From Rhodoferax sp. U11-2br (GTDB lineage Bacteria > Pseudomonadota > Gammaproteobacteria > Burkholderiales > Burkholderiaceae_C): DNA of 64,000 nt. The stretch covers positions 1 to 64,000 of the forward strand of contig NZ_JAHFZF010000014.1 in assembly GCF_018619435.1 (NCBI RefSeq), read 5' to 3'. The notes under the pieces were generated by a model that did not search any database, was not told where the DNA came from, and was given only the letters and a program-made list of their open reading frames with translations. Below are positions 37,496-46,215 of this stretch, piece after piece; positions within the stretch are counted from its first letter, which is position 1; each line of letters opens with the position of its first letter. Both the position numbers and the translations under genes were made by a program.

Positions 37496-38662
37496 ATGAA
37501 ACCCTCAATCGCTCCACTACTGATAGCATTCAGCACCCTTTCCACCTGGGCTACAGCCCAGAATGCCATCACAAATCCGGCAAGCGACTGGCAGCAATGC
37601 AGCGCCCTGAGCGGGGACAACGACGCCCGCCTGCGCTGTTATGACCAATGGGCGGCGCAGCAGGCCACGGCGCGGGCGCCCCGTACCGAGGCTGCCTCAG
37701 CCAACAACCTGGCGGCCGACAGCGGCACACCAGCGGCACCGGCGCCACAGCCACCGGCCGTGGTCATCACCATGACCGCACCAGAGGAGCACAACTGCAA
37801 GAACACACGTTTTTCGGAACTGTCGCGTTTCTGGGAGCTGGAGACCGGCAGCGACTGCGGCACCTTCGGCATCCGTGGGTACAAACCGATCAGTCTGTCG
37901 GTGATCGGCGCCAACAGCGTCAACACCCAGCCCGATTCCTCGTTGGCCAACCACCGCGCCACCAGCGCCACCGACTACAACACCACCGAAACACGCATCA
38001 GCCTCTCGGTGCGCACCAAGATTGCCCAGGGCCTGCTAACCCAGGATCAGCCGCTCAAGCGCGACTCGCTGTGGTTTGGCTACAGCCAGCAGTCCAACTG
38101 GCAGATCTTCAGCGGTGATCTGTCTCGCCCGTTTCGCACCACCGACCACGAGCCCGAGCTGATCTACATCTACCCCACTGACCTGAACCTGCCGGGCGGC
38201 TGGCGGCTGCGCTACACCGGCCTGTCCCTCAACCACCAGTCCAACGGCCAGCCGCTGCCACTCTCACGCAGCTGGAACCGCGCGATTGTGATGGCCGGGC
38301 TGGAACAAAGCTCGGAGTTCCAAGTGCTGGGCAAACTGTGGTACCGGCTGCCCGAAAACGAGGCCTCTGACGACAACCCGGAAATCAGCGACACCATTGG
38401 CCGCGCCGAACTCACCGGGCTGTGGAATGTGGACACCCAAAACACCCTGGGCCTGACACTGCGCCACTCGCTGCGCGAGCAGGCCAACGGCTCAGTCAAG
38501 CTGGAGTGGCTGCGCCGCCTGGGAGGCAGCTCCGGCAACAGCAGCCAGCCCAATGGCCTGCGCTTTCACACCCAGCTGTTCTCGGGTTACGGCGATTCGC
38601 TGATTGACTACAACCGCCGCCGCACGGTGCTGAGTGTGGGCCTGAGCCTGGTCGACTGGTAG
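37496..38662 (+). CDS. pldA: Outer-membrane phospholipase A
   Basis: 388 residues from the ATG at 37496. PldA is a calcium-dependent outer-membrane beta-barrel enzyme that cleaves phospholipids and frees fatty acids. The catalytic triad is His247, Ser249 (SLNHQSNG) and Asn261 (SRSWNR), with beta strands throughout and a C-terminal W. The leader peptide (LLIAFSTLSTWATAQ) is encoded by a stretch resembling the dispersed repeat. A 90-residue Ala/Pro-rich segment precedes the barrel. Divergent from ohyA, which could process the released unsaturated fatty acids. Confidence 0.93.
   Translation: MKPSIAPLLIAFSTLSTWATAQNAITNPASDWQQCSALSGDNDARLRCYDQWAAQQATARAPRTEAASANNLAADSGTPAAPAPQPPAVVITMTAPEEHNCKNTRFSELSRFWELETGSDCGTFGIRGYKPISLSVIGANSVNTQPDSSLANHRATSATDYNTTETRISLSVRTKIAQGLLTQDQPLKRDSLWFGYSQQSNWQIFSGDLSRPFRTTDHEPELIYIYPTDLNLPGGWRLRYTGLSLNHQSNGQPLPLSRSWNRAIVMAGLEQSSEFQVLGKLWYRLPENEASDDNPEISDTIGRAELTGLWNVDTQNTLGLTLRHSLREQANGSVKLEWLRRLGGSSGNSSQPNGLRFHTQLFSGYGDSLIDYNRRRTVLSVGLSLVDW
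37510..37565 (+). repeat. Repeat-derived segment encoding the PldA signal peptide
   Basis: Reads ctactgatagcattcagcac, cctttccacctgggct and acagccc, then aatgccatcacaaat. The left block gatagc, the ccttt...gggct stem relic and the following words line up with the dsbD leader at 12122-12180, including a shared atcacaaa. Confidence 0.55.
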
Positions 38663-38664
38663 CT

Positions 38665-38730
38665 CCTGAATAAATAGCGACTTACCCTTTATCGAATTGG
38701 GATGGAGGCCTATTTTTCAATCCGTTACAG
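38665..38730 (+). repeat. Dispersed about 60-bp repeat after pldA
   Basis: aaatagcgacttaccctttat, cgaattgggatgg and aggcctatttttcaatcc preserve the left and right blocks. It sits directly after the pldA stop. Confidence 0.6.
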
Positions 38731-38783
38731 TGGAATATCCGGGCCTGGAGGCTGGGGCCTGGATTTCACGATAGCATCCCACC

Positions 38784-39185
38784 ATGTCCAGCACACCCAC
38801 CTACCAGTTCCACGTCCAGGTCAAGCCACGTTACCTGCCCGAACAGTCCGACCCTGAGCAAGGGCTGTACTTTTTTGCCTACAGCATCACGGTGCGCAAC
38901 ACCGGCACGGTGGCAGCGCAGCTGATTTCGCGTACCTGGAATGTGAACGACGCCGACGGCCACCACGAGAAGGTCAAAGGCCTGGGCGTGGTGGGACGCC
39001 AACCGCTGCTGCAGCCCGGTGAGTCGTTTGAATACACCAGCGGCACCCGCCTGAACACACCCACCGGCACCATGCACGGCAGCTTCTTTTGTGTGGCCGA
39101 AGATGGTGAAAAGTTTGAGGTGGACGTGCCGATGTTTGTGCTGGATGCCCTGAGTGCCAGTGGTGGCAGCCGCACTTTGCACTGA
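38784..39185 (+). CDS. apaG: ApaG/ApaG-type beta-sandwich protein
   Basis: 133 residues, standard length. Recognisable signatures: YFFAYSITVRNTGTVAAQLISRTWNVNDADG, VVGRQPLLQPGESFEYTSGTRLNTPTGTMHGSF. The fold is a fibronectin III-like beta sandwich; mutants in Salmonella affect Co2+ resistance and Mg2+ efflux, but the molecular role is unclear. The following gene starts 6 bases after the stop, so it heads the apaG-Gcr-thiL operon. Confidence 0.95.
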   Translation: MSSTPTYQFHVQVKPRYLPEQSDPEQGLYFFAYSITVRNTGTVAAQLISRTWNVNDADGHHEKVKGLGVVGRQPLLQPGESFEYTSGTRLNTPTGTMHGSFFCVAEDGEKFEVDVPMFVLDALSASGGSRTLH

Positions 39186-39191
39186 CCACCG

Positions 39192-41321
39192 ATGACACGC
39201 CCGATTGACCTGCCCGAACTGCTGGCGCAACTCGACCCGAACGTCCCCCTGGTCCAACGCCACCTGTGGCTGATCCGCCTGGCAGAGTGGCTGCGGGGTG
39301 ACGCCAGCTCGGTGGCCACCACCCACGCCAGACTGGCGCTGCTGCTGGATGCGCTGCAACAGCGCCAGAGCACACGGGCGCTGTTGCAACAGTGGTGGCA
39401 AACCCTGCTCGAGACGGTGGACGCCACCGCCTTGCTGGCCGACCACGGCTTTGCCTCGCGCAGCGCCTTTGCCAGCGAACTGGCCGAACGCATACGCCTG
39501 AAGCTGCTGCCCGGCACCCCCGAGACCAACGACGCCTCAACCCTGTTTGCGCTGGTACTGCACCACCCCTTTGATGCCGAGTGGATCAGCAGCCTGGATG
39601 CCCATCTGCTGGCGCGACTGGCCGATCTGTTGCAAACCGGGCCCGAGCCGGCCCCCAAACGCACGGCCTGGCAACACCCGCTGTTTGCCAACCCGGAGCC
39701 GGGCAGCCCGGCGCCCACGGCTTGGCAAGCCACCCTGATGGAGGCGCTGCATTTTTGCACCGGGCAAATCCGCGCCACTGGTTTTTCGCCCGAGCTGCGC
39801 CTGCGCATGAGTGCGCTGGCGCGCCAGTCTGGCCCGTTCCACGCCCTGGCCGCCGACCTGGAGGCGCTGGAAGTCACCTGGCGCCAGAACCCGCAGCAGG
39901 CCACGGCCAACTGCCAACAGGCCCTGCAGCATTTCCAGAAACAGCTCGATGAATGCCGCCATGCGGCGGCCTCGGTCTACACCCATCTGGATGCCCACGG
40001 CATCTCGGTCAACCTGGTGTTCCAGCTGCGCCAGCTGCGCGAACGTGCGCTGCGCATCCGCGCCCTGCTGGACTGCCTGTTTTCAGCCACACCCCAACAA
40101 CACACCGCCCAGCTGCTGGGGCATCTGGTCAGTGTTGGGCAAGACCGCCTGAGTGTGCGCGCCCTGATTGCGGCCAACTCCTCGATGCTGGCGTCCAAGG
40201 TAGCCGAACGCAGTTCGGAGACCGGGGAACACTACATCACGCGCACCCGCGCCGAATACACCCAAATGCTGCGTGACGCGGCCGGTGGTGGTGCGGTGAT
40301 GTCGATCACCACGATGATGAAATTTGTGGTGCTCTCCATGGGGCTGTCGGCCTTCTGGGGTGGCTTTTTTGCGGGTATGAACTACGCCCTGAGTTTTGTG
40401 CTGATCCAGCTGATGCATTGGACGGTGGCCACCAAACAACCCGCGATGACGGCACCGGCCATGGCCGCCAAACTCAAGGACCTGGGCCGTCCCGGTGCCA
40501 TTGAAGGTTTTATTGACGAGGTGGCGCATTTGATGCGCTCGCAGGTCGCGGCCATTGTGGGCAATCTGGCCATGGTGGCCCCTTATGTGCTGCTGATCAG
40601 CACCGTGTTGTGGCTGACCCTGGGCCGCCCGATGATCGACGCGGCCACGGCACACCATGTCTTGCACGACCTGACCCTGCTGGGCCCAACCGCGCTGTTT
40701 GCGGCGGGCACCGGGGTGCTGCTGTTTGCGTCGAGCATCATCGCGGGCTGGACCGAGAACTGGTTTGTGCTGCAACGCCTGGACTCGGCCCTGCGTTACA
40801 ACCCGCGGATCACGGCGGTGCTGGGTGTGGTCCGCGCCGACCGCTGGGCCAGTTTCATGCGCAACAACATCTCGGGCCTGACCGCCAACATCTCACTGGG
40901 CCTGATGCTGGGTCTGGTGCCGGCCTTTGCCGGCTTTGTCGGGCTGGGCCTGGAAGTGCGCCACGTGACCCTGTCCACCGGGCAACTGGCGGCCGCAGCC
41001 TCCAGCCTGGGGGCGGGCATTTTCTACATGCCCGCTTTTTGGTGGTGCCTGGCAGCAGTGGCCTGCACCGGTGTGCTCAACGTGGCGGTGAGTTTTTACC
41101 TGGCCTTTTTGCTCGCCTTGCGGGCACACAACGTCAGCGGCGTGCAACGCAGCGCCATTTACGCCGCCCTGCGCCACAGGCTGCGCCATCAGCTGCGCAG
41201 TTTTTTCCTGCCCGTGCCCGAGCCAGTGGCCACCACGCAGTCCGAGCCCACGACGCCTGCAGCCGCGTCGCACGAGCCCGCCACCCACCACACACCCGGA
41301 CACGATGACAACCATGGGTGA
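39192..41321 (+). CDS. Gcr-family ('site-specific recombinase', COG4389) membrane protein
   Basis: 709 residues. The first half is soluble and helical (HLWLIRLAEWLRG, CRHAAASVYTHLDAHGISVNLVFQLRQL); the second half has about six transmembrane helices (for example VVLSMGLSAFWGGFFAGMNYALSFVLI and AGTGVLLFASSIIAGW). The family is labelled site-specific recombinase after Neisseria Gcr, but no tyrosine or serine recombinase active site is present and the topology is that of an integral membrane protein. Function is best treated as unknown. It overlaps thiL by a few bases. Confidence 0.85.
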   Translation: MTRPIDLPELLAQLDPNVPLVQRHLWLIRLAEWLRGDASSVATTHARLALLLDALQQRQSTRALLQQWWQTLLETVDATALLADHGFASRSAFASELAERIRLKLLPGTPETNDASTLFALVLHHPFDAEWISSLDAHLLARLADLLQTGPEPAPKRTAWQHPLFANPEPGSPAPTAWQATLMEALHFCTGQIRATGFSPELRLRMSALARQSGPFHALAADLEALEVTWRQNPQQATANCQQALQHFQKQLDECRHAAASVYTHLDAHGISVNLVFQLRQLRERALRIRALLDCLFSATPQQHTAQLLGHLVSVGQDRLSVRALIAANSSMLASKVAERSSETGEHYITRTRAEYTQMLRDAAGGGAVMSITTMMKFVVLSMGLSAFWGGFFAGMNYALSFVLIQLMHWTVATKQPAMTAPAMAAKLKDLGRPGAIEGFIDEVAHLMRSQVAAIVGNLAMVAPYVLLISTVLWLTLGRPMIDAATAHHVLHDLTLLGPTALFAAGTGVLLFASSIIAGWTENWFVLQRLDSALRYNPRITAVLGVVRADRWASFMRNNISGLTANISLGLMLGLVPAFAGFVGLGLEVRHVTLSTGQLAAAASSLGAGIFYMPAFWWCLAAVACTGVLNVAVSFYLAFLLALRAHNVSGVQRSAIYAALRHRLRHQLRSFFLPVPEPVATTQSEPTTPAAASHEPATHHTPGHDDNHG

Positions 41322-42312
41322 GTTCGACCTGATTGCACGTTATTTCAAACGCCCGGTGCGCCAGGCTGTGCTCGGTGTCGGTGACGACTGCGCCCTGATG
41401 CAACCGCGCCCAGGCACCCAGATGGCGATATCGAGTGACATGCTGGTGTCAGGCCGCCATTTTTTTGCCGATGTGAACCCGCGCACCCTGGGCCACAAAT
41501 CACTCGCGGTGAACCTGAGTGACCTGGCCGCCTGCGGCGCCCGGCCGCTGGCGTTCACCCTGGCGCTGTCTTTGCCCGAGGTGAACGAGCCCTGGCTGGC
41601 CGCGTTTGCCGAAGGCCTGTTGGCCTTGGCCGATGCCCACGGCTGCGAGCTGATTGGCGGCGACACCACCGCCGGGCCACTGAACATCTGCATCACCGTG
41701 TTTGGTGAGGTGCCAGTGGTCAACGGCCGCTCACAGGCCCTGCTGCGCTCAGGCGCCCAAGCGGGTGACGACATTTATGTGAGTGGCACACTGGGTGACG
41801 CGCGGCTGGCGCTCAATACCTTGCTGGGCCAGATCGACCTGCCACCCGAGCTGCTGGCCACGGCCCGCGCCAGGCTCGAGACCCCCGCACCACGGGTGGC
41901 GCTGGGCCAGGCGCTGTGTGGGGTGGCCACCGCCGCCATCGATGTCAGCGACGGCCTGCTCGGTGACCTGGGTCATATCCTGGAATGTTCTGGCATGGGC
42001 GCATGTATCGAGGCCGACACTGCCATCAAATTGGTAGCCTCCTACCCTGATAGCAAAAGGGCTACGGGCCAATTTGACTTAAAAATATCCACAGAACAAT
42101 GGCGCAGCCTGGCACTGGCAGGCGGCGACGACTACGAGCTGTTGTTCACTGCCCCTTCGGCACAGCGGGCGGCGGTGGCCCAAGCCGGGCAGGATAGCTT
42201 GACACCGGTGACGCGCATTGGTCAGATCCGTGCAGAGTGCGGACTGCAACTGGTGGACAGCCAGGGCCAAACCTTGCCCAATCACTACGCGTCGTTTGAC
42301 CACTTCGCCTGA
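41314..42312 (+). CDS. thiL: Thiamine-monophosphate kinase
   Basis: 332 residues from ATG 41314 (MGEFDLI, the usual ThiL start); an ATG at 41305 would add three residues. ThiL phosphorylates thiamine monophosphate to the active cofactor. Visible are GVGDDCAL, SSDMLVSGRHF, NLSDLAACGARPLAF, ELIGGDTTAG, DVSDGLLGDLGHI and GGDDYELLFT. A stretch of the dispersed repeat (42022-42092) is translated as KLVASYPDSKRATGQFDLK in a surface region between the DVSDGL and GGDDYELL motifs. pgpA, the common next gene, is displaced to 52003. Confidence 0.96.
   Translation: MGEFDLIARYFKRPVRQAVLGVGDDCALMQPRPGTQMAISSDMLVSGRHFFADVNPRTLGHKSLAVNLSDLAACGARPLAFTLALSLPEVNEPWLAAFAEGLLALADAHGCELIGGDTTAGPLNICITVFGEVPVVNGRSQALLRSGAQAGDDIYVSGTLGDARLALNTLLGQIDLPPELLATARARLETPAPRVALGQALCGVATAAIDVSDGLLGDLGHILECSGMGACIEADTAIKLVASYPDSKRATGQFDLKISTEQWRSLALAGGDDYELLFTAPSAQRAAVAQAGQDSLTPVTRIGQIRAECGLQLVDSQGQTLPNHYASFDHFA
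42022..42092 (+). repeat. Repeat copy translated inside thiL
   Basis: aaattggtagcctcctaccctgatagc, then aaaagggctacgggccaatttgactt: the right half matches the intergenic consensus nearly perfectly. It lies in frame with no stop. Confidence 0.7.
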
Positions 42313-42375
42313 GTCCTTGGGCGCAGCCCGCGCCCTCACCCCGACCTGAGCACCCTGCGTCGGTTCTGGCACGCG

Positions 42376-44067
42376 CTAGTGATCTACGTGCTGGTCTGAC
42401 ACTTTCCCCAAGTGCGCCCACAGCAGCCAAGGCTCATCGGCCTGCAGCGCCAACCACCATTGACTGATGCGATCGGCCAAGGTCTCCCCAAGATGGAAAA
42501 AATGCACACCGGCGGCAAACAACACATATTCAATGATCACCAACGGGCCTTGCCTGCAGACCACGTAACCCCAGAACAAGAGAAGCAGCGCAGACAGGAG
42601 GTAGATCAGCGCGCCGACCAGGCTCAAGCGGCCCTTGTAGCGCTGCAAGTCTGTGGCATGCCCTCTGGGAACTTTCGATACCCATAGCACCAAAAAATAC
42701 AGCAAGAACATCAGCCGAGCTAACCAACCACGTCGAAAACGGGCCATCTGCAAATGCTGCTCGGCAGCTTGCCCAGAGCGATGTTGAAGCAGACCGGCGT
42801 CTCTGGGGGTCAATGCTTGCAACTGGTCTGATTGGTTGGCGCTTTCGATCTTGAGGAGTTTGAACCTCTTCCAGAACACCATCACAGCTGAGATCAAAAT
42901 CACACTGACAGCGATGAACAAGTTCGTCGTCGAGTGCCACAACTCCTTGGGGTTGAATTCACCACCTTGTTTGTACTGCCCCTCAAAGGAAATCAGGTTG
43001 TCCAAAGCCATCGCGTGGACGTGAACACCCGGCAAACGGCCATGGACCGGCGAAACAATGTTGTCACCCACCGCCTTCAAATCGGCACCGATCATGACCA
43101 TCTTGTCGGCCACTGCCTCATGCAATTCCTCGGGTGAAAACCCATGCCCCTTGAAGCTGCGTGCGGGCAACACCTGGTTGTAAGGACAGACATCCAGCCT
43201 TTTCTCGCGCGAGAACCACCCAACCAGCATCTTGGCCCCAGGAATGATCTCCCAGCCATGCCATTGATCACGACAGACGGGTGTCAACGCCGCACCCGGC
43301 TCCGATCGCCCCACCATCGTCTGCACATTGGTGGGCGCCGCCTTGGCCCCCCAGATCAATGCCAGGGGTGTGCCCACATCCGCAGGGCATTCGGGTCTGA
43401 AAAAGCGCCGGTACAAGGTCAAGGCTACCGACGCGGGTGCGCTGGAACACGTCAACGGCAATTGCGCCTTTTCCCGCTGCTGCGTGATTTGCTCGGACTC
43501 AAAAACCAGGGGGTAAGACCATTGCGTCTGGTCCAGTGCATCCGGTGAAATGTTCGACAGGACGGGGACAACACATGGCTGACCATCCACTTTCTGGTTG
43601 AACAGAAACGCTTCGGATCTGGAGGTCAGTGATGTGTTGGCAAAGGTTGCCAGGAAAAACGGGACACCAGCCTGGGTGGCCCGACATGCGGCCTGTGCCA
43701 GACTATCCAGTTCCTTTTGGGGTTTGTCATCCAGAAACAGCACATCCAGAAAGATGGCCTTGGGCTGGTGTTTGAGCAAGTGATCGATCAAACGCTGGTA
43801 GTAGTCCAGAGGCACCGGCCAATTCAGACCATATTCCTTCAAGTCACTGTCATCTATCGTGAGAACGGTCACACGCTTTTGCCCTGTAGCAGGGTAAAAG
43901 AGTGTCAGGGTTGGTGCATAGATTTTGGTGAGTCCACGTTTGACCAACTCGTCAATGAGCAAACGGTCCGACAACCAGGCCAGAAACAAGCCGGTCAACA
44001 CGGTGACAAACACCACCCAGACAGAACGGCGCCAGGACAAATGGGGAGGCAGCACGACGGCGGACAT
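42376..44067 (-). CDS. CHASE2-domain membrane protein without output domain
   Basis: 563 residues from the ATG at 44067, five bases after the stop of the M48 gene. A transmembrane helix (about 15-32) is followed by a periplasmic CHASE2 domain (about 35-330: TVLTIDDSDLKEYGLNWPVPLDYYQRLIDHLLKHQPKAIFLDVLF near the start, DKMVMIGADLKAVGDNIVSPVHGRLPGVHVHAMALDNLIS near the end). Then four or so transmembrane helices and a short cytoplasmic tail. CHASE2 domains sense unknown extracytoplasmic signals and normally feed kinases or cyclases; here no catalytic domain is attached. It is last in a three-gene operon. Confidence 0.88.
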   Translation of the reverse strand: MSAVVLPPHLSWRRSVWVVFVTVLTGLFLAWLSDRLLIDELVKRGLTKIYAPTLTLFYPATGQKRVTVLTIDDSDLKEYGLNWPVPLDYYQRLIDHLLKHQPKAIFLDVLFLDDKPQKELDSLAQAACRATQAGVPFFLATFANTSLTSRSEAFLFNQKVDGQPCVVPVLSNISPDALDQTQWSYPLVFESEQITQQREKAQLPLTCSSAPASVALTLYRRFFRPECPADVGTPLALIWGAKAAPTNVQTMVGRSEPGAALTPVCRDQWHGWEIIPGAKMLVGWFSREKRLDVCPYNQVLPARSFKGHGFSPEELHEAVADKMVMIGADLKAVGDNIVSPVHGRLPGVHVHAMALDNLISFEGQYKQGGEFNPKELWHSTTNLFIAVSVILISAVMVFWKRFKLLKIESANQSDQLQALTPRDAGLLQHRSGQAAEQHLQMARFRRGWLARLMFLLYFLVLWVSKVPRGHATDLQRYKGRLSLVGALIYLLSALLLLFWGYVVCRQGPLVIIEYVLFAAGVHFFHLGETLADRISQWWLALQADEPWLLWAHLGKVSDQHVDH

Positions 44068-44072
44068 CGGTG

Positions 44073-45686
44073 TCAATTGCCGTTGGCGGCACTGACGCAC
44101 TCATCACGCCGGTCTGCCTGCTTGAAAACGCATTCGTTGCGCACACTTTCGGCTTCCTTGACCAAGCCGTTGCGCCGGTACAGTGCAATCAGCTTGGGGT
44201 AGGCCGAGGGCGCCCCGGAGAAGCGGTTGAAAGCGGACTGCCCCACCTTGAGGATGTCTTGGCTTTTGCCCTGGTCCTTGAAATAGGTGGCTGCGGAGTC
44301 ATACGTTTCCCAGACACTGTCTGGGGCCTGGAAGCTGCGTCTCAGATAGGACTCGGCCTCGATCTTTTTCCCCTTGCCTCGGTACGCTTCATACAGCAGC
44401 TGGTTGGGCAAAGCGTGCGAGGCAATCACGGATTTTTTGCTGACCAAGGGCGTCAACTTGCGCAAAGCATCGTCAAACTGACGCTGCTGCACCAATGTCC
44501 TGGCCAAATAGGCCTCGCGGTACCCGTCGATCACGGCTTTGACATCGGGTGCTGCCTTGACCGCCTCCAACGGCTTAGCCGTCAACGCCACCTGGGGCAC
44601 CTTTTCTTTGTACGCCTTGACAAAATAGTCGTCGATGGCCTCCTCGCGCTTGTCACCGCTGTCGTGGCTGGCCTTCAGCTGCCCCAGCACATCGTTGACG
44701 GCAAAGTTGAGTCCCTGCTGGATCCCCTGGTCAAACTTGCCCGCCTCCATCAGCGTTTTCATGGCTTCTTGCTGAAGCTTGAAGTCCTCCGCGTGTTTGG
44801 TGGCTTGCTCGGCATCCCACTTGGCAACCAGCGCCAACCAGCCCAACATGCCGTCCGCATAGCTGTAACCGGCCTTGATCATCAAATCCATGCCCAACTG
44901 GTCAGCCTCGGTTTCCTGCCGTCGACCCCAGGCCGGGCCAAGGGCACCATCGTTGAGCTTGATGAGCAACTCCATCTTTTTCAACGCATCGGTTTGTGAT
45001 GGGGTGAAGGCTTGCGTGGTGGTTCCCGAGTTGACTTTTTCCAGCGCATTACGCACCGCCATGCCCGAAGCTACCAGAGTCGACAACTGTTTCTGGGTAC
45101 GACTGATGGCATTGCTGTCATGGTGACGCAACAAGACATGCGACAACTCGTGCGCCAGAAGTGCTGCGAGCTGGTCTTCGGATTTGAGAGAGCGCAGATA
45201 CCCGGCAGACAGGTAGATGTTGCCGTCGGCAGAAGAATAGGCGTCCAGTTGTTCGTTGGCGACGAGCAACACCTGCCCAGGAACCTGATCAACTTGGCTG
45301 GCAGTTTTTAATTTGACCAAAATACGGTTGGCGTACTTGGTGAAGCTTGGCACCGACAAAATGCCGCGTGTGATGCGCGCTTCATCAATGTCTTTTTGTT
45401 CCCCTATCGCTTCGTTGGATTTCTCGTACACACCGGGTTTCAGATCCGTGATCATGGGGGTATCACGTGTCCCTGTCACCACATTGCTCACCCCTTTGCC
45501 AAGACCACTGAAAAATCCACCAATCCCGCCAAAAAAGGATCCCCCGGTTGCAGGGGCACTGGCTGGCGCGGCGGACGGATCAGGAGGATTCCATTCCGCG
45601 TGCACCGCCAGCGTGGTGCACGCCGCTGACAACACCAAGACCCTTGTTGTATCGCGCAAAAACTGTTTTCCAGCCATCAAACACAT
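44073..45686 (-). CDS. Secreted M48-family metalloprotease with TPR-like C-terminus
   Basis: 537 residues with GGAGG before the ATG at 45686. A signal peptide ends near VHA-EW, then a Gly/Phe-rich stretch (GGSFFGGIGGFFSGLGKGVSNVV) and the M48 protease domain with zinc motif HELSH (179-183) and third-ligand region ETEAD (258-262). The C-terminal 250 residues are helical and TPR-like (YLARTLVQQRQFDDALRKL, YEAYRGKGKKIEAESYLRRSF). Similar to BepA/YfgC-type periplasmic proteases that look after outer-membrane proteins. It lies between the SH3-like and CHASE2 genes. Confidence 0.9.
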   Translation of the reverse strand: MCLMAGKQFLRDTTRVLVLSAACTTLAVHAEWNPPDPSAAPASAPATGGSFFGGIGGFFSGLGKGVSNVVTGTRDTPMITDLKPGVYEKSNEAIGEQKDIDEARITRGILSVPSFTKYANRILVKLKTASQVDQVPGQVLLVANEQLDAYSSADGNIYLSAGYLRSLKSEDQLAALLAHELSHVLLRHHDSNAISRTQKQLSTLVASGMAVRNALEKVNSGTTTQAFTPSQTDALKKMELLIKLNDGALGPAWGRRQETEADQLGMDLMIKAGYSYADGMLGWLALVAKWDAEQATKHAEDFKLQQEAMKTLMEAGKFDQGIQQGLNFAVNDVLGQLKASHDSGDKREEAIDDYFVKAYKEKVPQVALTAKPLEAVKAAPDVKAVIDGYREAYLARTLVQQRQFDDALRKLTPLVSKKSVIASHALPNQLLYEAYRGKGKKIEAESYLRRSFQAPDSVWETYDSAATYFKDQGKSQDILKVGQSAFNRFSGAPSAYPKLIALYRRNGLVKEAESVRNECVFKQADRRDECVSAANGN

Positions 45687-45737
45687 GAACCATCCTCCCT
45701 CAACTCAGCACCAAGCCAAGCGGTTTTCTGAATTGGA

Positions 45738-46100
45738 CTATTTACAGCCTTCGTTGGCACCACGAATGCCACCAGAGACCAGCTTGGCATTGGCCTGGTT
45801 CACCGTCAGGCAGCTGGCTTCCAGGGTCTCAGGTTTGATCTTCAGCTGTTTGCGGTCCAGCCAGACTTGCTGACCATTCACCTTGACCCGAACAAAGCCC
45901 TGGTCAGAGATTTCATAGACCTCAGGAGAGACTAAGACGTCTTTGATGGAGACCGGTACCAATTCCTGTTTTCCCTCTGCATCCGAAAAAGCCTTGATGG
46001 AGGTCCGGGACCCCATCGCGGCCTCGATGCGTTCGATAGCTGAGACATTGGCAGCCAACACACACAACAATAAAAGTGTCAAAAGTCTGTATTTATTCAC
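45738..46100 (-). CDS. Small secreted SH3-like protein
   Basis: 120 residues from a GTG at 46100 preceded by GGGGGA. Signal peptide ends near VSA. The mature part has a beta-rich SH3-like pattern (LVSPEVYEISDQGFVRVKVNGQQVWLDRKQLKIK) and two cysteines (Cys97 and Cys119) that may form a disulfide. First gene of the operon with the M48 protease and the CHASE2 protein, so it could be a substrate, ligand or regulator for them. I do not recognise a named family. Confidence 0.75.
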   Translation of the reverse strand: MNKYRLLTLLLLCVLAANVSAIERIEAAMGSRTSIKAFSDAEGKQELVPVSIKDVLVSPEVYEISDQGFVRVKVNGQQVWLDRKQLKIKPETLEASCLTVNQANAKLVSGGIRGANEGCK

Positions 46101-46215
46101 ACATCCCCCAGTTTTTTTACCCTAAGGAAAATACTAGCATGGGGAATGTTTCCAACAGAAACAAATGCAACAATTGCTCAGAAACTGTTGCATATGTAGC
46201 GACCAAGCAGCCCAC

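Noticed and set aside
42090..42100. A DnaA-box-like atatccacaga in thiL
   Set aside because: One mismatch, isolated and within coding sequence.
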